A stretch of 40,438 bases of DNA from Dethiobacter sp. (GTDB lineage: Bacteria; Bacillota; Dethiobacteria; DTU022; UBA8154). The notes beneath the pieces are model-generated. The model was not told the DNA's origin and ran no database searches. It saw only the letters and a list, made by a program, of their open reading frames with translations. The stretch covers positions 1 through 40,438 of the forward strand of contig QZJM01000041.1 of assembly GCA_003605065.1 (NCBI GenBank), written 5' to 3'. This document shows, in pieces, positions 25,437 through 33,545 of the stretch. Made by a program: the position numbers and the translations under genes. Positions within the stretch are counted from its first letter, which is position 1, and each line of letters opens with the position of its first letter.

Positions 25437-25709
25437 TTAATCCAAAGCGCCTTTTTCCATATATTTAGCCACACCTATGGTCATTACAAAAGCGATGAGG
25501 GCATAAACCAGGGCTACATCAAGGAAAAACTGCTGGCCAAAAAGAAAAGAAACAAGAGCTATAATAACCATAGTTTTGGTGCCGATAACATTGATAGCAA
25601 CAACCCTGTCGGCAGCCGTCGGACCCAGGGCGGCCCTGGTCAGGCACAAAAAGGTTAAAACCATCAGCATGATCACGGCTACTGAATAAACTGTCGTCAA
25701 ATCAGACAC
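25437..25709 (-). CDS. mrpF: MrpF antiporter subunit
   Basis: A 90-residue, three-helix protein of the MnhF family: LTFLCLTRAALGPTAADRVV, AINVIGTKTMVIIALV and LDVALVYALIAFVMTIGVAK. It overlaps mrpE by 8 bases; mrpG starts 13 bases beyond its stop with its SD at the stop codon. Confidence 0.93.
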   Translation of the reverse strand: MSDLTTVYSVAVIMLMVLTFLCLTRAALGPTAADRVVAINVIGTKTMVIIALVSFLFGQQFFLDVALVYALIAFVMTIGVAKYMEKGALD

Positions 25710-26262
25710 CGTCCTTAGTTTGTGAACGGGTGCAGTGTAAACTAGCTATCGAGTCCCGTTTTTCCTGCTTATCCTCGATCTCGGCCAGTTCTTTGGCAAG
25801 TTCCCACTCCGGAACTTCTTCGGCATTCTTTCTTGTCAAAGCGTGAACTACAAAATCTTCTCCTTCAACCAAAACAGTGAGTGTCCCGGGAGTTAAAGTT
25901 ATGGAATTGGCCAGTATAACTTTATTCAGGCTTTTCTTATAGGGTCTGGAAAAGCGAATTATACCCGGTGAAATAGGCATCCTCGGATTTAGAACGATAA
26001 GAGCAACCTGGAAGTTGGCCAGAACAATAGCTATTATTAAATGAAAAGTATAACGCAGGTACAGTATCAATGTTCTTAAATCCAGGGCCGACCTTTCATC
26101 TTTGCGAAAAAAAAGATCATTATTAAACCACGTTAATAACAAAGCAACGAGCGCTCCTACCAGCAGTTCCTGGAAGCGCAGGGAACCGGTTATAATAATC
26201 CAGAAAAGCCAAAAAGCCAGGGCCATAAACCAGAATGTCAAATCCAGCTTAACGCCTTTCAT
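25702..26262 (-). CDS. mrpE: MrpE antiporter subunit
   Basis: A 186-residue member of the MnhE family. Two or three N-terminal helices are followed by a cytoplasmic domain with ANFQVALIVLNPRMPISPGI and NSITLTPGTLTVLVEGEDFV, then HALTRKN, the usual motifs. The C-terminal 40 residues are charged. Its ATG overlaps the moaC stop by 4 bases (ATGA), so the antiporter cluster is transcribed with moaC. Confidence 0.93.
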   Translation of the reverse strand: MKGVKLDLTFWFMALAFWLFWIIITGSLRFQELLVGALVALLLTWFNNDLFFRKDERSALDLRTLILYLRYTFHLIIAIVLANFQVALIVLNPRMPISPGIIRFSRPYKKSLNKVILANSITLTPGTLTVLVEGEDFVVHALTRKNAEEVPEWELAKELAEIEDKQEKRDSIASLHCTRSQTKDGV

Positions 26263-26771
26263 GAGGTATGATCACCCCGGTAAAAGTGGCCGCTTTTTCC
26301 ACCTTTTTTTTCCAGTAAACGAATCTGCCGGATCTCCATATCCTTGTCAACAGCCTTGCACATATCGTATACTGTTAAAGCGGCAATACTGACAGCAGTA
26401 AGCGCTTCCATCTCCACCCCGGTTTGCCCCTTAACCTTAACCGCTGCCTCAACTACAAGACAGTTTTGCTCTTCCACAAACTTAAATTCAAGGTCAACCC
26501 CGGTAATAAGGAGAGGATGACACATAGGGATAAGGTCTGGCGTATGTTTAGCCCCCAGAATACCTGCCACCTGGGCTACCCCGAGAACATCACCCTTGGC
26601 CATACTCCCATCTTTAATCTTTTTCAGGGTTTCTTTTTTCATAAATATTTTGGCTTGCGCCCTGGCAAGGCGATGGGTGATATCCTTTCCCGTAACATCA
26701 ACCATGCGGCCCCGTCCCTGTTTATTAAAGTGAGTGAAATTTTCACCTGTCAAGATAAACCACCTTTCCAT
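26259..26771 (-). CDS. moaC: Cyclic pyranopterin monophosphate synthase MoaC
   Basis: A 170-residue enzyme of molybdenum cofactor synthesis that converts 3',8-cyclo-7,8-dihydro-GTP to cPMP. Motifs are FTHFNKQGRGRMVDVTGKD, KHTPDLIPMCHPLLITGVDL, and KGQTGVEMEALTAVSIAALT followed by VYDMCKAVDKDM. The ATG at 26769-26771 gives a normal length. A TATAAT at 26802-26807 (minus) fits a transcript starting just upstream, which would exclude a longer TTG start at 26825. No other moa/moe gene is visible; it heads the Mrp transcript with a 4-base overlap to mrpE. Confidence 0.94.
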   Translation of the reverse strand: MERWFILTGENFTHFNKQGRGRMVDVTGKDITHRLARAQAKIFMKKETLKKIKDGSMAKGDVLGVAQVAGILGAKHTPDLIPMCHPLLITGVDLEFKFVEEQNCLVVEAAVKVKGQTGVEMEALTAVSIAALTVYDMCKAVDKDMEIRQIRLLEKKGGKSGHFYRGDHTS

Positions 26772-26895
26772 AACTCCTGTTTCTTCAAAAATATATGGGT
26801 GATTATATTCTCGTTTAATAAGCAAAATCCTTCTAAAATAAATTCAATTTTTTTCTGAAAAAAGCCAAACAAATCCGGTTAACCGAACTCTCTGT

Positions 26896-26936
26896 AAAAA
26901 AAAACCGGTAAAAAGAACTTTTTTCCACCGGCTTTT
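26896..26936 (-). terminator. Rho-independent terminator after rnfB
   Basis: On the minus strand CCGGT and ACCGG, with AAAAA/TTTTT inside, form a stem with a small bulge followed by a run of about nine T. It ends the rnfCDGEAB transcript about 100 bases past rnfB and separates it from moaC-mrp. Confidence 0.7.
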
Positions 26937-27040
26937 AAATCGACTGCATTCCCTTTTAAATAAATTAATGGTTATAGAAATTATAAAACATGTTTCTTTT
27001 AAGAAAAATCCTGCTGCTTTATTACATTTTTATGGATTTA

Positions 27041-27856
27041 TTAATGCGCAATTTTGAGCACGTTTTTAATAATATCCCGTGTGCACGCCTCTACACATTT
27101 GCCGCAGTCATCACACTTTGAACTGTCGATGTAAGCAAGGTTATCCTCGACCATAACAGCATCATTAGGGCAGGCCTTAACGCAGGCCTTGCAACCGATA
27201 CAACCCACTTCACAGGCCTGGCGTGTTGCCTTGCCGCGATCCTTGGAATTGCAGAGCACTATTTTTCCGGTACGGTCGGCGTTAACAATGTGGATAATAC
27301 TGCGGGGACACGCTTTAGCGCATATTCCACAACCAGTACAGCGTTCCACATCCACCTGCGGCAGCCCGTTTGCTCCTATGTGTATGGCATCAAAGGGGCA
27401 CACTCCCACGCAGGTACCCAGTCCCAGGCAGCCATATTTACAGGCCTTAAAGCCACCGCCATACAGCATGGCAGCTTTACAATCCTGAACGCCCTGGTAT
27501 TCAAATTTATCATGAGCAACATCCTTGGTTCCGATACAATATACTTCGGCCCTCTTTTTTGTTTCGGAGGCTACCGATTCTACTCCCAGCACCTCACAGA
27601 CACAATCACAAACTGTCTTTCCGCCGGGAACACAGCAATCAACAGGAGCCTCACCTTTAACCACTTTTTCCGCAAAATTTATACAGCCGGGAAATCCACA
27701 GGCACCGCAATTGGCACCGGGCAGAAGATCGCAGATAGTTTCCACCCTGGCATCCTCTTCCACAGCAAAACGCTGGGCTGTATAAGCCAAAAGACCGCCG
27801 AATATGAGACCTAACCCCCCAATTATGACGAGGGCTGAAATTAATTCTGTAATCAT
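27041..27856 (-). CDS. rnfB: Rnf complex subunit RnfB
   Basis: A 271-residue Fe-S protein, the ferredoxin-facing electron entry of Rnf. An N-terminal membrane helix (about 5-28) precedes the Fe-S domain CDLLPGANCGACGFPGCINF. It then carries several [4Fe-4S] motifs: CKYGCLGLGTCVGVCP, CTGCGICAKACP, CIGCKACVKACP, CDDCGKCVEACT. The many clusters are typical of the long clostridial RnfB. GGAGGTGA precedes the ATG; it starts 12 bases after rnfA. Confidence 0.95.
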   Translation of the reverse strand: MITELISALVIIGGLGLIFGGLLAYTAQRFAVEEDARVETICDLLPGANCGACGFPGCINFAEKVVKGEAPVDCCVPGGKTVCDCVCEVLGVESVASETKKRAEVYCIGTKDVAHDKFEYQGVQDCKAAMLYGGGFKACKYGCLGLGTCVGVCPFDAIHIGANGLPQVDVERCTGCGICAKACPRSIIHIVNADRTGKIVLCNSKDRGKATRQACEVGCIGCKACVKACPNDAVMVEDNLAYIDSSKCDDCGKCVEACTRDIIKNVLKIAH

Positions 27857-27868
27857 TTATCTCACCTC

Positions 27869-28447
27869 CTATAGAGTCATCATTCCCTTAAAGCCCATAA
27901 AAGCCAGGGAAAGAATGCCGGCAGTAACCAGGCTTACGGCCGCACCGCGGAGAAAACTGGACACACTGGCCAGCTCCAGTCTCTCCCTGATACCGGCCAT
28001 GATCACCAGGGCAATGGTAAAACCGACGGCAACAGCGATGGCATAAACTATGGTCTGGATAATATTGTGACCGGCCTGAACGTTAAGAAGAGCCACACCC
28101 AGAATAGTGCAGTTGGTGGTAATCAGCGGCAGGTAGATCCCCAGAGCACGAAAAAGCGTGGGGTTGGTTTTCTTTAAAATAGTCTCTACCAGCTGTACCA
28201 GCCCGGCTATTACCAGGATAAAAGCGATCGTTCTCAGATAAACAAGACCAAACGGTTCCAACAGATAATTATAGACGATCCAGGTAACAATTCCGGACAT
28301 GGCCATGACAAAAATAACAGCCATACCCATTCCCAGGGAGGTTTCAATTCGCTTGGAAACCCCCAGGTACGGGCAGATACCCAGGAACTGGTTCAGAACG
28401 ATATTATTAGCCAGGATCGCTACGAAAACAATGGCCAACAGGTTCAT
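27869..28447 (-). CDS. rnfA: Rnf complex subunit RnfA
   Basis: A 192-residue, six-helix protein. It has NNIVLNQFLGICPYLGVSKR (the Cys that helps bind the intramembrane Fe-S cluster) and TNCTILGVALLNVQAG, also with a conserved Cys. RnfA and RnfE are inverted-topology paralogues forming the ion and electron path. AGGAGG precedes the ATG. Confidence 0.96.
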   Translation of the reverse strand: MNLLAIVFVAILANNIVLNQFLGICPYLGVSKRIETSLGMGMAVIFVMAMSGIVTWIVYNYLLEPFGLVYLRTIAFILVIAGLVQLVETILKKTNPTLFRALGIYLPLITTNCTILGVALLNVQAGHNIIQTIVYAIAVAVGFTIALVIMAGIRERLELASVSSFLRGAAVSLVTAGILSLAFMGFKGMMTL

Positions 28448-28472
28448 TTTCTAGCCTCCTTTTGCTGTATTT

Positions 28473-29075
28473 CTACTCAATGCCCAGGCGCTTGAACATG
28501 AAGTTAACAAAACCCAGCATAATACCCAGGGTTATGAAAGCCCCCGGGGCCGTAGCCAGAATACCCATGGGCTCAAAAGCAGAACCCATGACGCCGACAC
28601 CAAAAATACTTCCCTTGCCAAAAAGTTCCCTGATTATCCCTAAAATAGTCAGCGAAAGGGTAAACCCTACCCCCATCCCCAGCGCATCGATAACGGAACG
28701 AGCTACGCTGTTCTTGCGGGCAAAAGCCTCGGCCCTTCCCAGGATAATACAGTTAACCACAATAAGGGGAATAAAGATCCCCAGGGCCTTGTGTAAATCA
28801 GGGGTAAAAGCGTTTAGAACCATATCAACTATGGTTACAAAGGTGGCGATGATGAGAATATAGGCCGGTATTCTTACCTTGGAGGGAATGAAATTCCGCA
28901 AAGCGGCGATAACAAGATTGGAACCCAACAGGACAAAGAGAGCAGCCACTCCCATGCCAAATCCGTTAATAGCCGTTATAGAAACGGCCAGGGTCGGACA
29001 CATTCCCAGTAAAAGGCGGAAAATAGGGTTTTCTTTGAAAATCCCCTTTGAAAACTCCTGAGCTAAAGTACTCAC
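28473..29075 (-). CDS. rnfE: Rnf complex subunit RnfE
   Basis: A 200-residue, six-helix protein with FKENPIFRLLLGMCPTLAVS and VVNCIILGRAEAFARKNSV, both carrying the conserved cysteines for the RnfA-RnfE [2Fe-2S] cluster. The GTG at 29073-29075 is 8 bases after GGAGG; an earlier GTG overlaps that box. It lies between rnfG and rnfA, the clostridial order. Confidence 0.95.
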   Translation of the reverse strand: MSTLAQEFSKGIFKENPIFRLLLGMCPTLAVSITAINGFGMGVAALFVLLGSNLVIAALRNFIPSKVRIPAYILIIATFVTIVDMVLNAFTPDLHKALGIFIPLIVVNCIILGRAEAFARKNSVARSVIDALGMGVGFTLSLTILGIIRELFGKGSIFGVGVMGSAFEPMGILATAPGAFITLGIMLGFVNFMFKRLGIE

Positions 29076-29106
29076 TGTTTTCACCTCCGTATCTTAAAAG
29101 TAACAA

Positions 29107-29922
29107 CTACTTTAAAGCTTCAAAAACGGCATTGACAATACCCTGGCTGGTCAACGTTGCTCCCGAAACCATGTCAACTTCCAGGCTCTGGGCTTCGATA
29201 ATTTTCGGGATCATTCCCTTAATAGCATTATCAGAGATGCCAGGGGTATCATCATGGGAAACTATCTCAATCTGCGTAATTTTACCACCGCTAACTACAA
29301 CTTGTACCGTTATGTCACTCTTGAAGCCGCGGGCCTTGCCGGTGTAAGTTCCATCAGCTACTTTTGTCAGGTCGATTTCCGCTTTTTCCACTTCCATACC
29401 CAGGAAGTTTTCACCAATAACATTCATCACCCGGCGGATGGAGCTAATCATCCCGCCCGTAGAAACTGTAGCTCCTGAAGTAGTATCCACATCAACCCCC
29501 GCTGAAATAGGATCGGTAAACTTCAGGCCGATAATTTTCTGCAGAAAAGGATCCTTGTTAATAACATCCCCGATCCCGGGTGTTTCATTGTGGGCACCGA
29601 TGCGCATACCGATAATATCACCCGTATCATTTACAGCCAGGTCGTAAGCTATATCTCCACCGTATCCTTTGGCTTTTACCTTGCCCACTACCCCCATAAA
29701 CTTTCCGGCAGCATCATAGCAGCTGTAAAATTCCTCTCCGTTAATGTCCTGTACCTCAAATTTGGCCACATCGGGGAAAAACCCTTCCAGGGCCTGTAAG
29801 AACTGCTGATCCGCTCTGTCTTTTATTATGGGTGCAGTTATTCCATTTACTACGGAAAGAAGACCGCCACAAATAGCCCCGATTATCAACAGCGTTAAAG
29901 CCATTCTCAACGCATTACGCAT
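29107..29922 (-). CDS. rnfG: RnfG with two tandem FMN-binding domains
   Basis: A 271-residue protein with an N-terminal membrane anchor (about 5-28). The first FMN_bind domain (about 75-170) is the normal RnfG domain, with HNETPGIGD and flavinylation motif SGAT at 149-152. A second FMN_bind domain (about 185-271) repeats the pattern: DGTYTGKARGFKSDITVQVV, HDDTPGISD and SGAT at 253-256. RnfG usually has one such domain and about 200 residues, so this copy likely carries two covalent FMN, both attached by ApbE. It overlaps rnfD by 8 bases. Confidence 0.94.
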   Translation of the reverse strand: MRNALRMALTLLIIGAICGGLLSVVNGITAPIIKDRADQQFLQALEGFFPDVAKFEVQDINGEEFYSCYDAAGKFMGVVGKVKAKGYGGDIAYDLAVNDTGDIIGMRIGAHNETPGIGDVINKDPFLQKIIGLKFTDPISAGVDVDTTSGATVSTGGMISSIRRVMNVIGENFLGMEVEKAEIDLTKVADGTYTGKARGFKSDITVQVVVSGGKITQIEIVSHDDTPGISDNAIKGMIPKIIEAQSLEVDMVSGATLTSQGIVNAVFEALK

Positions 29923-30847
29923 TGCTCTTCTTCACCTCCCCGAATTTCTTCGGTAAAGTCAAGTTGTCAATAAGGGGAGTAAGACCGTTCATCAATAGAA
30001 TGCCGAATGTTACTCCTTCCGGCAAACTCCCGAACAGGCGTATAACCATTGTTACCACACCGCAGCCCACTCCGAAAATGATCTTTCCCGTTGCAGTTAC
30101 CGGTGAGGTAACCATATCTGTAGCCATAAAAAGCGCTCCCAGCAGGACGCCACCTGCCAGAATATGATAAAGGCCCATGGAAAAACCTCCGCTGATTAAG
30201 CCCAGAATAAAAACAACACCGATAAATCCGCCTGGAATACGCCAGTCGATGTGGCCCCTGTAAAAAAGCCAGATCGCGCCGATAATTAAAGCCAGGGCGG
30301 AAGTCTCTCCAAGAGAACCGGGAACAGTTCCCAAAAACAGATCCCCGAGCGAAGCATTATAGGCAGCCAGTGGAGAAGCCTGTGTCACCATATCCGCCGT
30401 AAAACCAAATGGCACTGGTTTTAACCAGACATTGCCGGCGATATGCCCTCCCCAGGAGACTACCAGGACTGCACGTCCTACCAGAGCGGGGTTGAAAATA
30501 TTGTTACCTAGACCTCCATAAATTTGTTTACCAATGGCAATGGCAACCACTGAGCCTATAGCCACTACCCACCACGGTGGCGCCGGGGGAAGGGTCATGG
30601 CTAAAAGCAACCCTGTTACTGCCGCACTGCCATCCCCGAAAAAATTTCCTTTACGTAGAATAATGGCCTCGGTAGCCATAGCAACAACCATGGCTATGAT
30701 CATCGTAATCAGAGCACGGTAGCCAAAGAGGAAAACAGCCATTAAAGCTACGGGAAAGAGAGCGACCAGTACATCCACCATAATGCTCTGAATATCATCC
30801 GGGGATTTAAGGTGCGGGGATGAAGATACTACCAGTTTTCTTTCCAT
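29915..30847 (-). CDS. rnfD: Rnf complex subunit RnfD
   Basis: A 310-residue, nine- to ten-helix protein of the NqrB/RnfD family. It has VVSSSPHLKSPDDIQSIMVD at the N-terminus, GLGNNIFNPALVGRAVLVVS, and ADMVTQASPLAAYNAS in the flavinylation loop. Family members usually have SxAT or TGAT there; this one has TQAS, so Ser rather than Thr would hold the FMN. It forms the transmembrane electron and Na+ path next to RnfG. Confidence 0.95.
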   Translation of the reverse strand: MERKLVVSSSPHLKSPDDIQSIMVDVLVALFPVALMAVFLFGYRALITMIIAMVVAMATEAIILRKGNFFGDGSAAVTGLLLAMTLPPAPPWWVVAIGSVVAIAIGKQIYGGLGNNIFNPALVGRAVLVVSWGGHIAGNVWLKPVPFGFTADMVTQASPLAAYNASLGDLFLGTVPGSLGETSALALIIGAIWLFYRGHIDWRIPGGFIGVVFILGLISGGFSMGLYHILAGGVLLGALFMATDMVTSPVTATGKIIFGVGCGVVTMVIRLFGSLPEGVTFGILLMNGLTPLIDNLTLPKKFGEVKKSNA

Positions 30848-30875
30848 CTTTTTTTAATCCCTCCTCCAATTCTTA

Positions 30876-32204
30876 CTACTTTCTCCTGCGAGCCGTAATC
30901 TCTCCCTTGGCAATACGAATCCACTGTACCAGGGGCCTCTTGGCAGGACAGGTATAAGTGCAGCACCCGCACTCAAAGCAATCCATGGCACCATACTTTT
31001 CCGCCAGATCCATGTTTTCTTTTTCTGAAGAAGAACCTATAAAATTGGGAAGCAGGTTCATCGGACAGACCTCAATACATTTACCGCACTTGATACAGGG
31101 GGCAATGGGGTAATCTTTGACATACTCTGCCGTTAAAATCAAGACCCCCGAGGTGCCTTTAATGGCTGGAACATCATCGGAAGGTTGTGCCAGGCCCATC
31201 ATGGGACCACCCAGGATCAACTTGCGGGCATCGTCTGTCATACCACCGCACTGTTCAATAAGATCTTTAACCAGGGTACCGTTTCTGACAATGAGGTTGG
31301 CAGGCTCTTTGATACCCGGGCCTGTTATGGTAACAACTCTTTCGTAAAGAGGTTTCCCCAGTTTTATTGCTTCAGCCATTGCTACGGCTGTCCCGGTATT
31401 TTGGTTAACCACACTTACAGCCATGGGTAGGGCACCGGGAGGCACTTCTCTTCCAGTAGTGGCCTTAATGAGCATTTTCTCCGCTCCCTGGGGATATTTC
31501 GTATGCAGGGTATGAACCTCAATATCGTAACCCCCGCCGCCTTCAGCTATAGCCCTTTTCATGCTTTCCACAGCGTCCGTTTTATTATCTTCTATACCGA
31601 TAATTCCTTTTGTGGCACGAAGAGCCTTCATAAAAGCCTTTAAACCGTATACTATATCGTCCGCTCTCTCCAGCATAATGGCATGGTCGGCAGTGAGAAA
31701 AGGTTCACATTCTGCCCCATTAATAATGACGGTATCAATGGTAATATCCGAAGGAGGGGAAAGCTTTACATGTGTCGGGAAGGTAGCACCGCCAAGGCCC
31801 ACCAATCCGGCCTCTTTAGAAATCTTAATTATTTCTTCCGGTGTTAACTCTTCCAGGGGTTTATTGGGCTTCATTCCCTCATCCGGAGTATCCTGGCCGT
31901 CATTTTCAATAAAAACAGCATTTACAGGATTGCCCAGTGGATGGTTATAAGGTTCCATCTTGATGACTTTACCGGAAACACTGGCATGGATAGGAGCAGA
32001 AACAAAGCCTTTCGGCTCAGCGATTTTCTGTCCTACTTTTACTTCATCTCCCACTTGAACAATGGCTTCACAAGGCGCTCCAATATTCTGGTGTAAAGGA
32101 ATAATCACCTGTGACGGCGAGCGAGCAGGAGCAATGGGCATCCCGGCTGTCGAGTCCTTGAAATAGCTGGGATGTATGCCGCCTACAAAAGTCCGTTCAC
32201 TCAT
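30876..32204 (-). CDS. rnfC: Rnf complex subunit RnfC
   Basis: A 442-residue cytoplasmic subunit, the NAD(H) site of Rnf. It has an N-terminal barrel-sandwich region (FVGGIHPSYFKDST, IIPLHQNIGAPCEAIVQVGD), the NADH/FMN-binding part (GLVGLGGATFPTHVKLSPPS, INGAECEPFLTADHAIM), a SLBB-like region, and two [4Fe-4S] motifs CIKCGKCIEVCPMNL and CFECGCCTYTCPAKRP. The ATG at 32202-32204 is 11 bases after GAGG; a GTG four codons up abuts it. First gene of the rnf operon; the 268-base gap to the divergent DUF1847 gene must hold the promoter, though no clear sigma-A box stands out. Confidence 0.95.
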   Translation of the reverse strand: MSERTFVGGIHPSYFKDSTAGMPIAPARSPSQVIIPLHQNIGAPCEAIVQVGDEVKVGQKIAEPKGFVSAPIHASVSGKVIKMEPYNHPLGNPVNAVFIENDGQDTPDEGMKPNKPLEELTPEEIIKISKEAGLVGLGGATFPTHVKLSPPSDITIDTVIINGAECEPFLTADHAIMLERADDIVYGLKAFMKALRATKGIIGIEDNKTDAVESMKRAIAEGGGGYDIEVHTLHTKYPQGAEKMLIKATTGREVPPGALPMAVSVVNQNTGTAVAMAEAIKLGKPLYERVVTITGPGIKEPANLIVRNGTLVKDLIEQCGGMTDDARKLILGGPMMGLAQPSDDVPAIKGTSGVLILTAEYVKDYPIAPCIKCGKCIEVCPMNLLPNFIGSSSEKENMDLAEKYGAMDCFECGCCTYTCPAKRPLVQWIRIAKGEITARRRK

Positions 32205-32472
32205 GCACTCATTCACCTCTTTTTTGATTTTTTTAAATCTTTAAACGCCCATGGCTAACCAATATCTAATTCGGGATTACCTCTGAAATTCCTTCTGTAA
32301 CTACCTATTTTCAACAAACTTTTTATGGAAGAGGTAATACAGAGCGCATTCGGGTACCCTCCTGTTCTTTTATTCCATAAAGTATCTCCTGATTTGCCCT
32401 GCAAATAAAGGCTTTAAAAAAGTTGTGGAGAAATATAATTTAGGATTAATAAAAAGAGGAGGACCATGGCAA

Positions 32473-33075
32473 ATGAAATGTGATCTCTGTGCTGATAAAC
32501 ACTGCAAAGAGGGAGAAGATTGCTGGGAAGTTAAAGGAGATGTACAAACAATGTATAGTTCTCCCGGGGATCTAAAAATGCTGCAAGTTTCTACAGCCAT
32601 TGAGGGAAATTACTATATGCAAAAGACAAGAATTGAAGAATTAAATATCTTTTGCAGGGAAATGGGCTATAAACGATTGGGGGTAGCCTTTTGTATCGGG
32701 CTGGAAAAGGAAGCTCAGGTCCTTTGTTCCTTCCTTAGAAAACATTTTACCGTATACAGTATCTGCTGTAAAGTTTGCGGTGTAGCCAAAGAAGATTTTG
32801 GGTTGAAAAAGATAGAAAAAAACAAATATGAAGCCATGTGCAACCCTGTTATGCAGGCCAAAGTTCTGGAGGAAAATAACACAGAGCTGAACATTATTGT
32901 GGGGCTCTGTCTCGGGCATGATATCTTATTCAGCAAATATTCCCATGCTCCTGTAACTACGCTGATTGTAAAAGATCGCCTCCTTGCTCATAACCCCGTT
33001 GGTGCTTTGTATTCCCGCTACTACTACCACAAACTGACACTTAAAAAAGAAATTGAAGAAATAAACTATGAGTAA
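32473..33075 (+). CDS. DUF1847 domain metal-binding-like protein
   Basis: A 200-residue Cys-rich protein of the DUF1847 family. Near the N-terminus is CDLCADKHCKEGEDCW. Later come LGVAFCIGLEKEAQVLCSFL, ICCKVCGVAKED, AMCNPVMQAKVLEENNTELN, and the diagnostic VGLCLGHDILFSKYSHAPVT followed by TLIVKDRLLAHNP. The cysteine pattern suggests a metal or Fe-S site, and the GLCLGHD loop may be a nucleotide or metal site; function is unknown. The ATG at 32473 lies 10 bases after GAGGAGG; upstream in-frame starts lack an SD. It is divergent from rnfC. Confidence 0.88.
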   Translation: MKCDLCADKHCKEGEDCWEVKGDVQTMYSSPGDLKMLQVSTAIEGNYYMQKTRIEELNIFCREMGYKRLGVAFCIGLEKEAQVLCSFLRKHFTVYSICCKVCGVAKEDFGLKKIEKNKYEAMCNPVMQAKVLEENNTELNIIVGLCLGHDILFSKYSHAPVTTLIVKDRLLAHNPVGALYSRYYYHKLTLKKEIEEINYE

Positions 33076-33082
33076 GGGGTAT

Positions 33083-33115
33083 AAAAAAAACAAGGGGGCT
33101 AAGCCCCCTTTTTAT
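33083..33115. terminator. Bidirectional terminator
   Basis: AAGGGGGCT and AGCCCCCTT form a perfect nine-pair stem, flanked by A8 on the left and T5 on the right. It can end the DUF1847 gene on the plus strand and the DUF1540 gene on the minus strand. Confidence 0.85.
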
Positions 33116-33298
33116 TTAGGATTCATCCCGCGGAATAAAAGTAACACAATCGGTTGTTTCCGTATCCAAAGCATCGGGGGGCTGGATCTCAATGGACTCG
33201 GCTTTGCAGCGATCCCCACTATCGTAGTAGAGACAGCTGTCTACAACACATTTAACCCGGCTGATCGGATCTTTGGCACGACTTACCCTTCCTGGCAT
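33116..33298 (-). CDS. DUF1540 domain-containing small Cys-rich protein
   Basis: A 60-residue protein with the DUF1540 cysteine pattern: VKCVVDSCLYYDSGDRCKAE, IEIQPPDA, then TTDCVTF. The four cysteines probably bind a metal such as zinc. Members are common and often multicopy in spore-forming Firmicutes; the role is unknown. The ATG at 33296-33298 is about 8 bases after GGAGG; six residues of a longer frame would overlap that box. It is convergent with DUF1847 and divergent from the subtilase. Confidence 0.85.
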   Translation of the reverse strand: MPGRVSRAKDPISRVKCVVDSCLYYDSGDRCKAESIEIQPPDALDTETTDCVTFIPRDES

Positions 33299-33391
33299 TT
33301 TTTTCACCTCCTGCATAAAAACAATTTAAATTAACTAACCTGATTATTAGTTTTACCACATTGCCGAAGATTATAAGCCGGAAACTTTAAA

Positions 33392-33403
33392 GCATAATTA
33401 TGC
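33392..33403. promoter_or_regulatory. Perfect palindrome between divergent genes
   Basis: GCATAATTATGC is a 12-bp perfect dyad midway between the DUF1540 gene and the subtilase gene. AT-rich DNA lies around it, and TATAAT boxes occur on both strands nearby (33504-33509 on the plus strand). It could be an operator; a chance palindrome is also possible. Confidence 0.3.
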
Positions 33404-33545
33404 GTCATTATTATGGTAAGAAGCTTTTTTTATGGTATTTTTTTCTCAGGTATTTTTCCAATATTAACAAATCATGGTCTTTTAATTGTGTTAAATTCAA
33501 TGGTATAATTTTAGGAGGCGGCTGAAGAAGAAAGGGTGCTGTACG

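Noticed and set aside
27290-27814. Plus-strand open frame of 174 codons opposite rnfB
   Set aside because: It is antisense shadow of a Cys-rich Fe-S protein with clear motifs.
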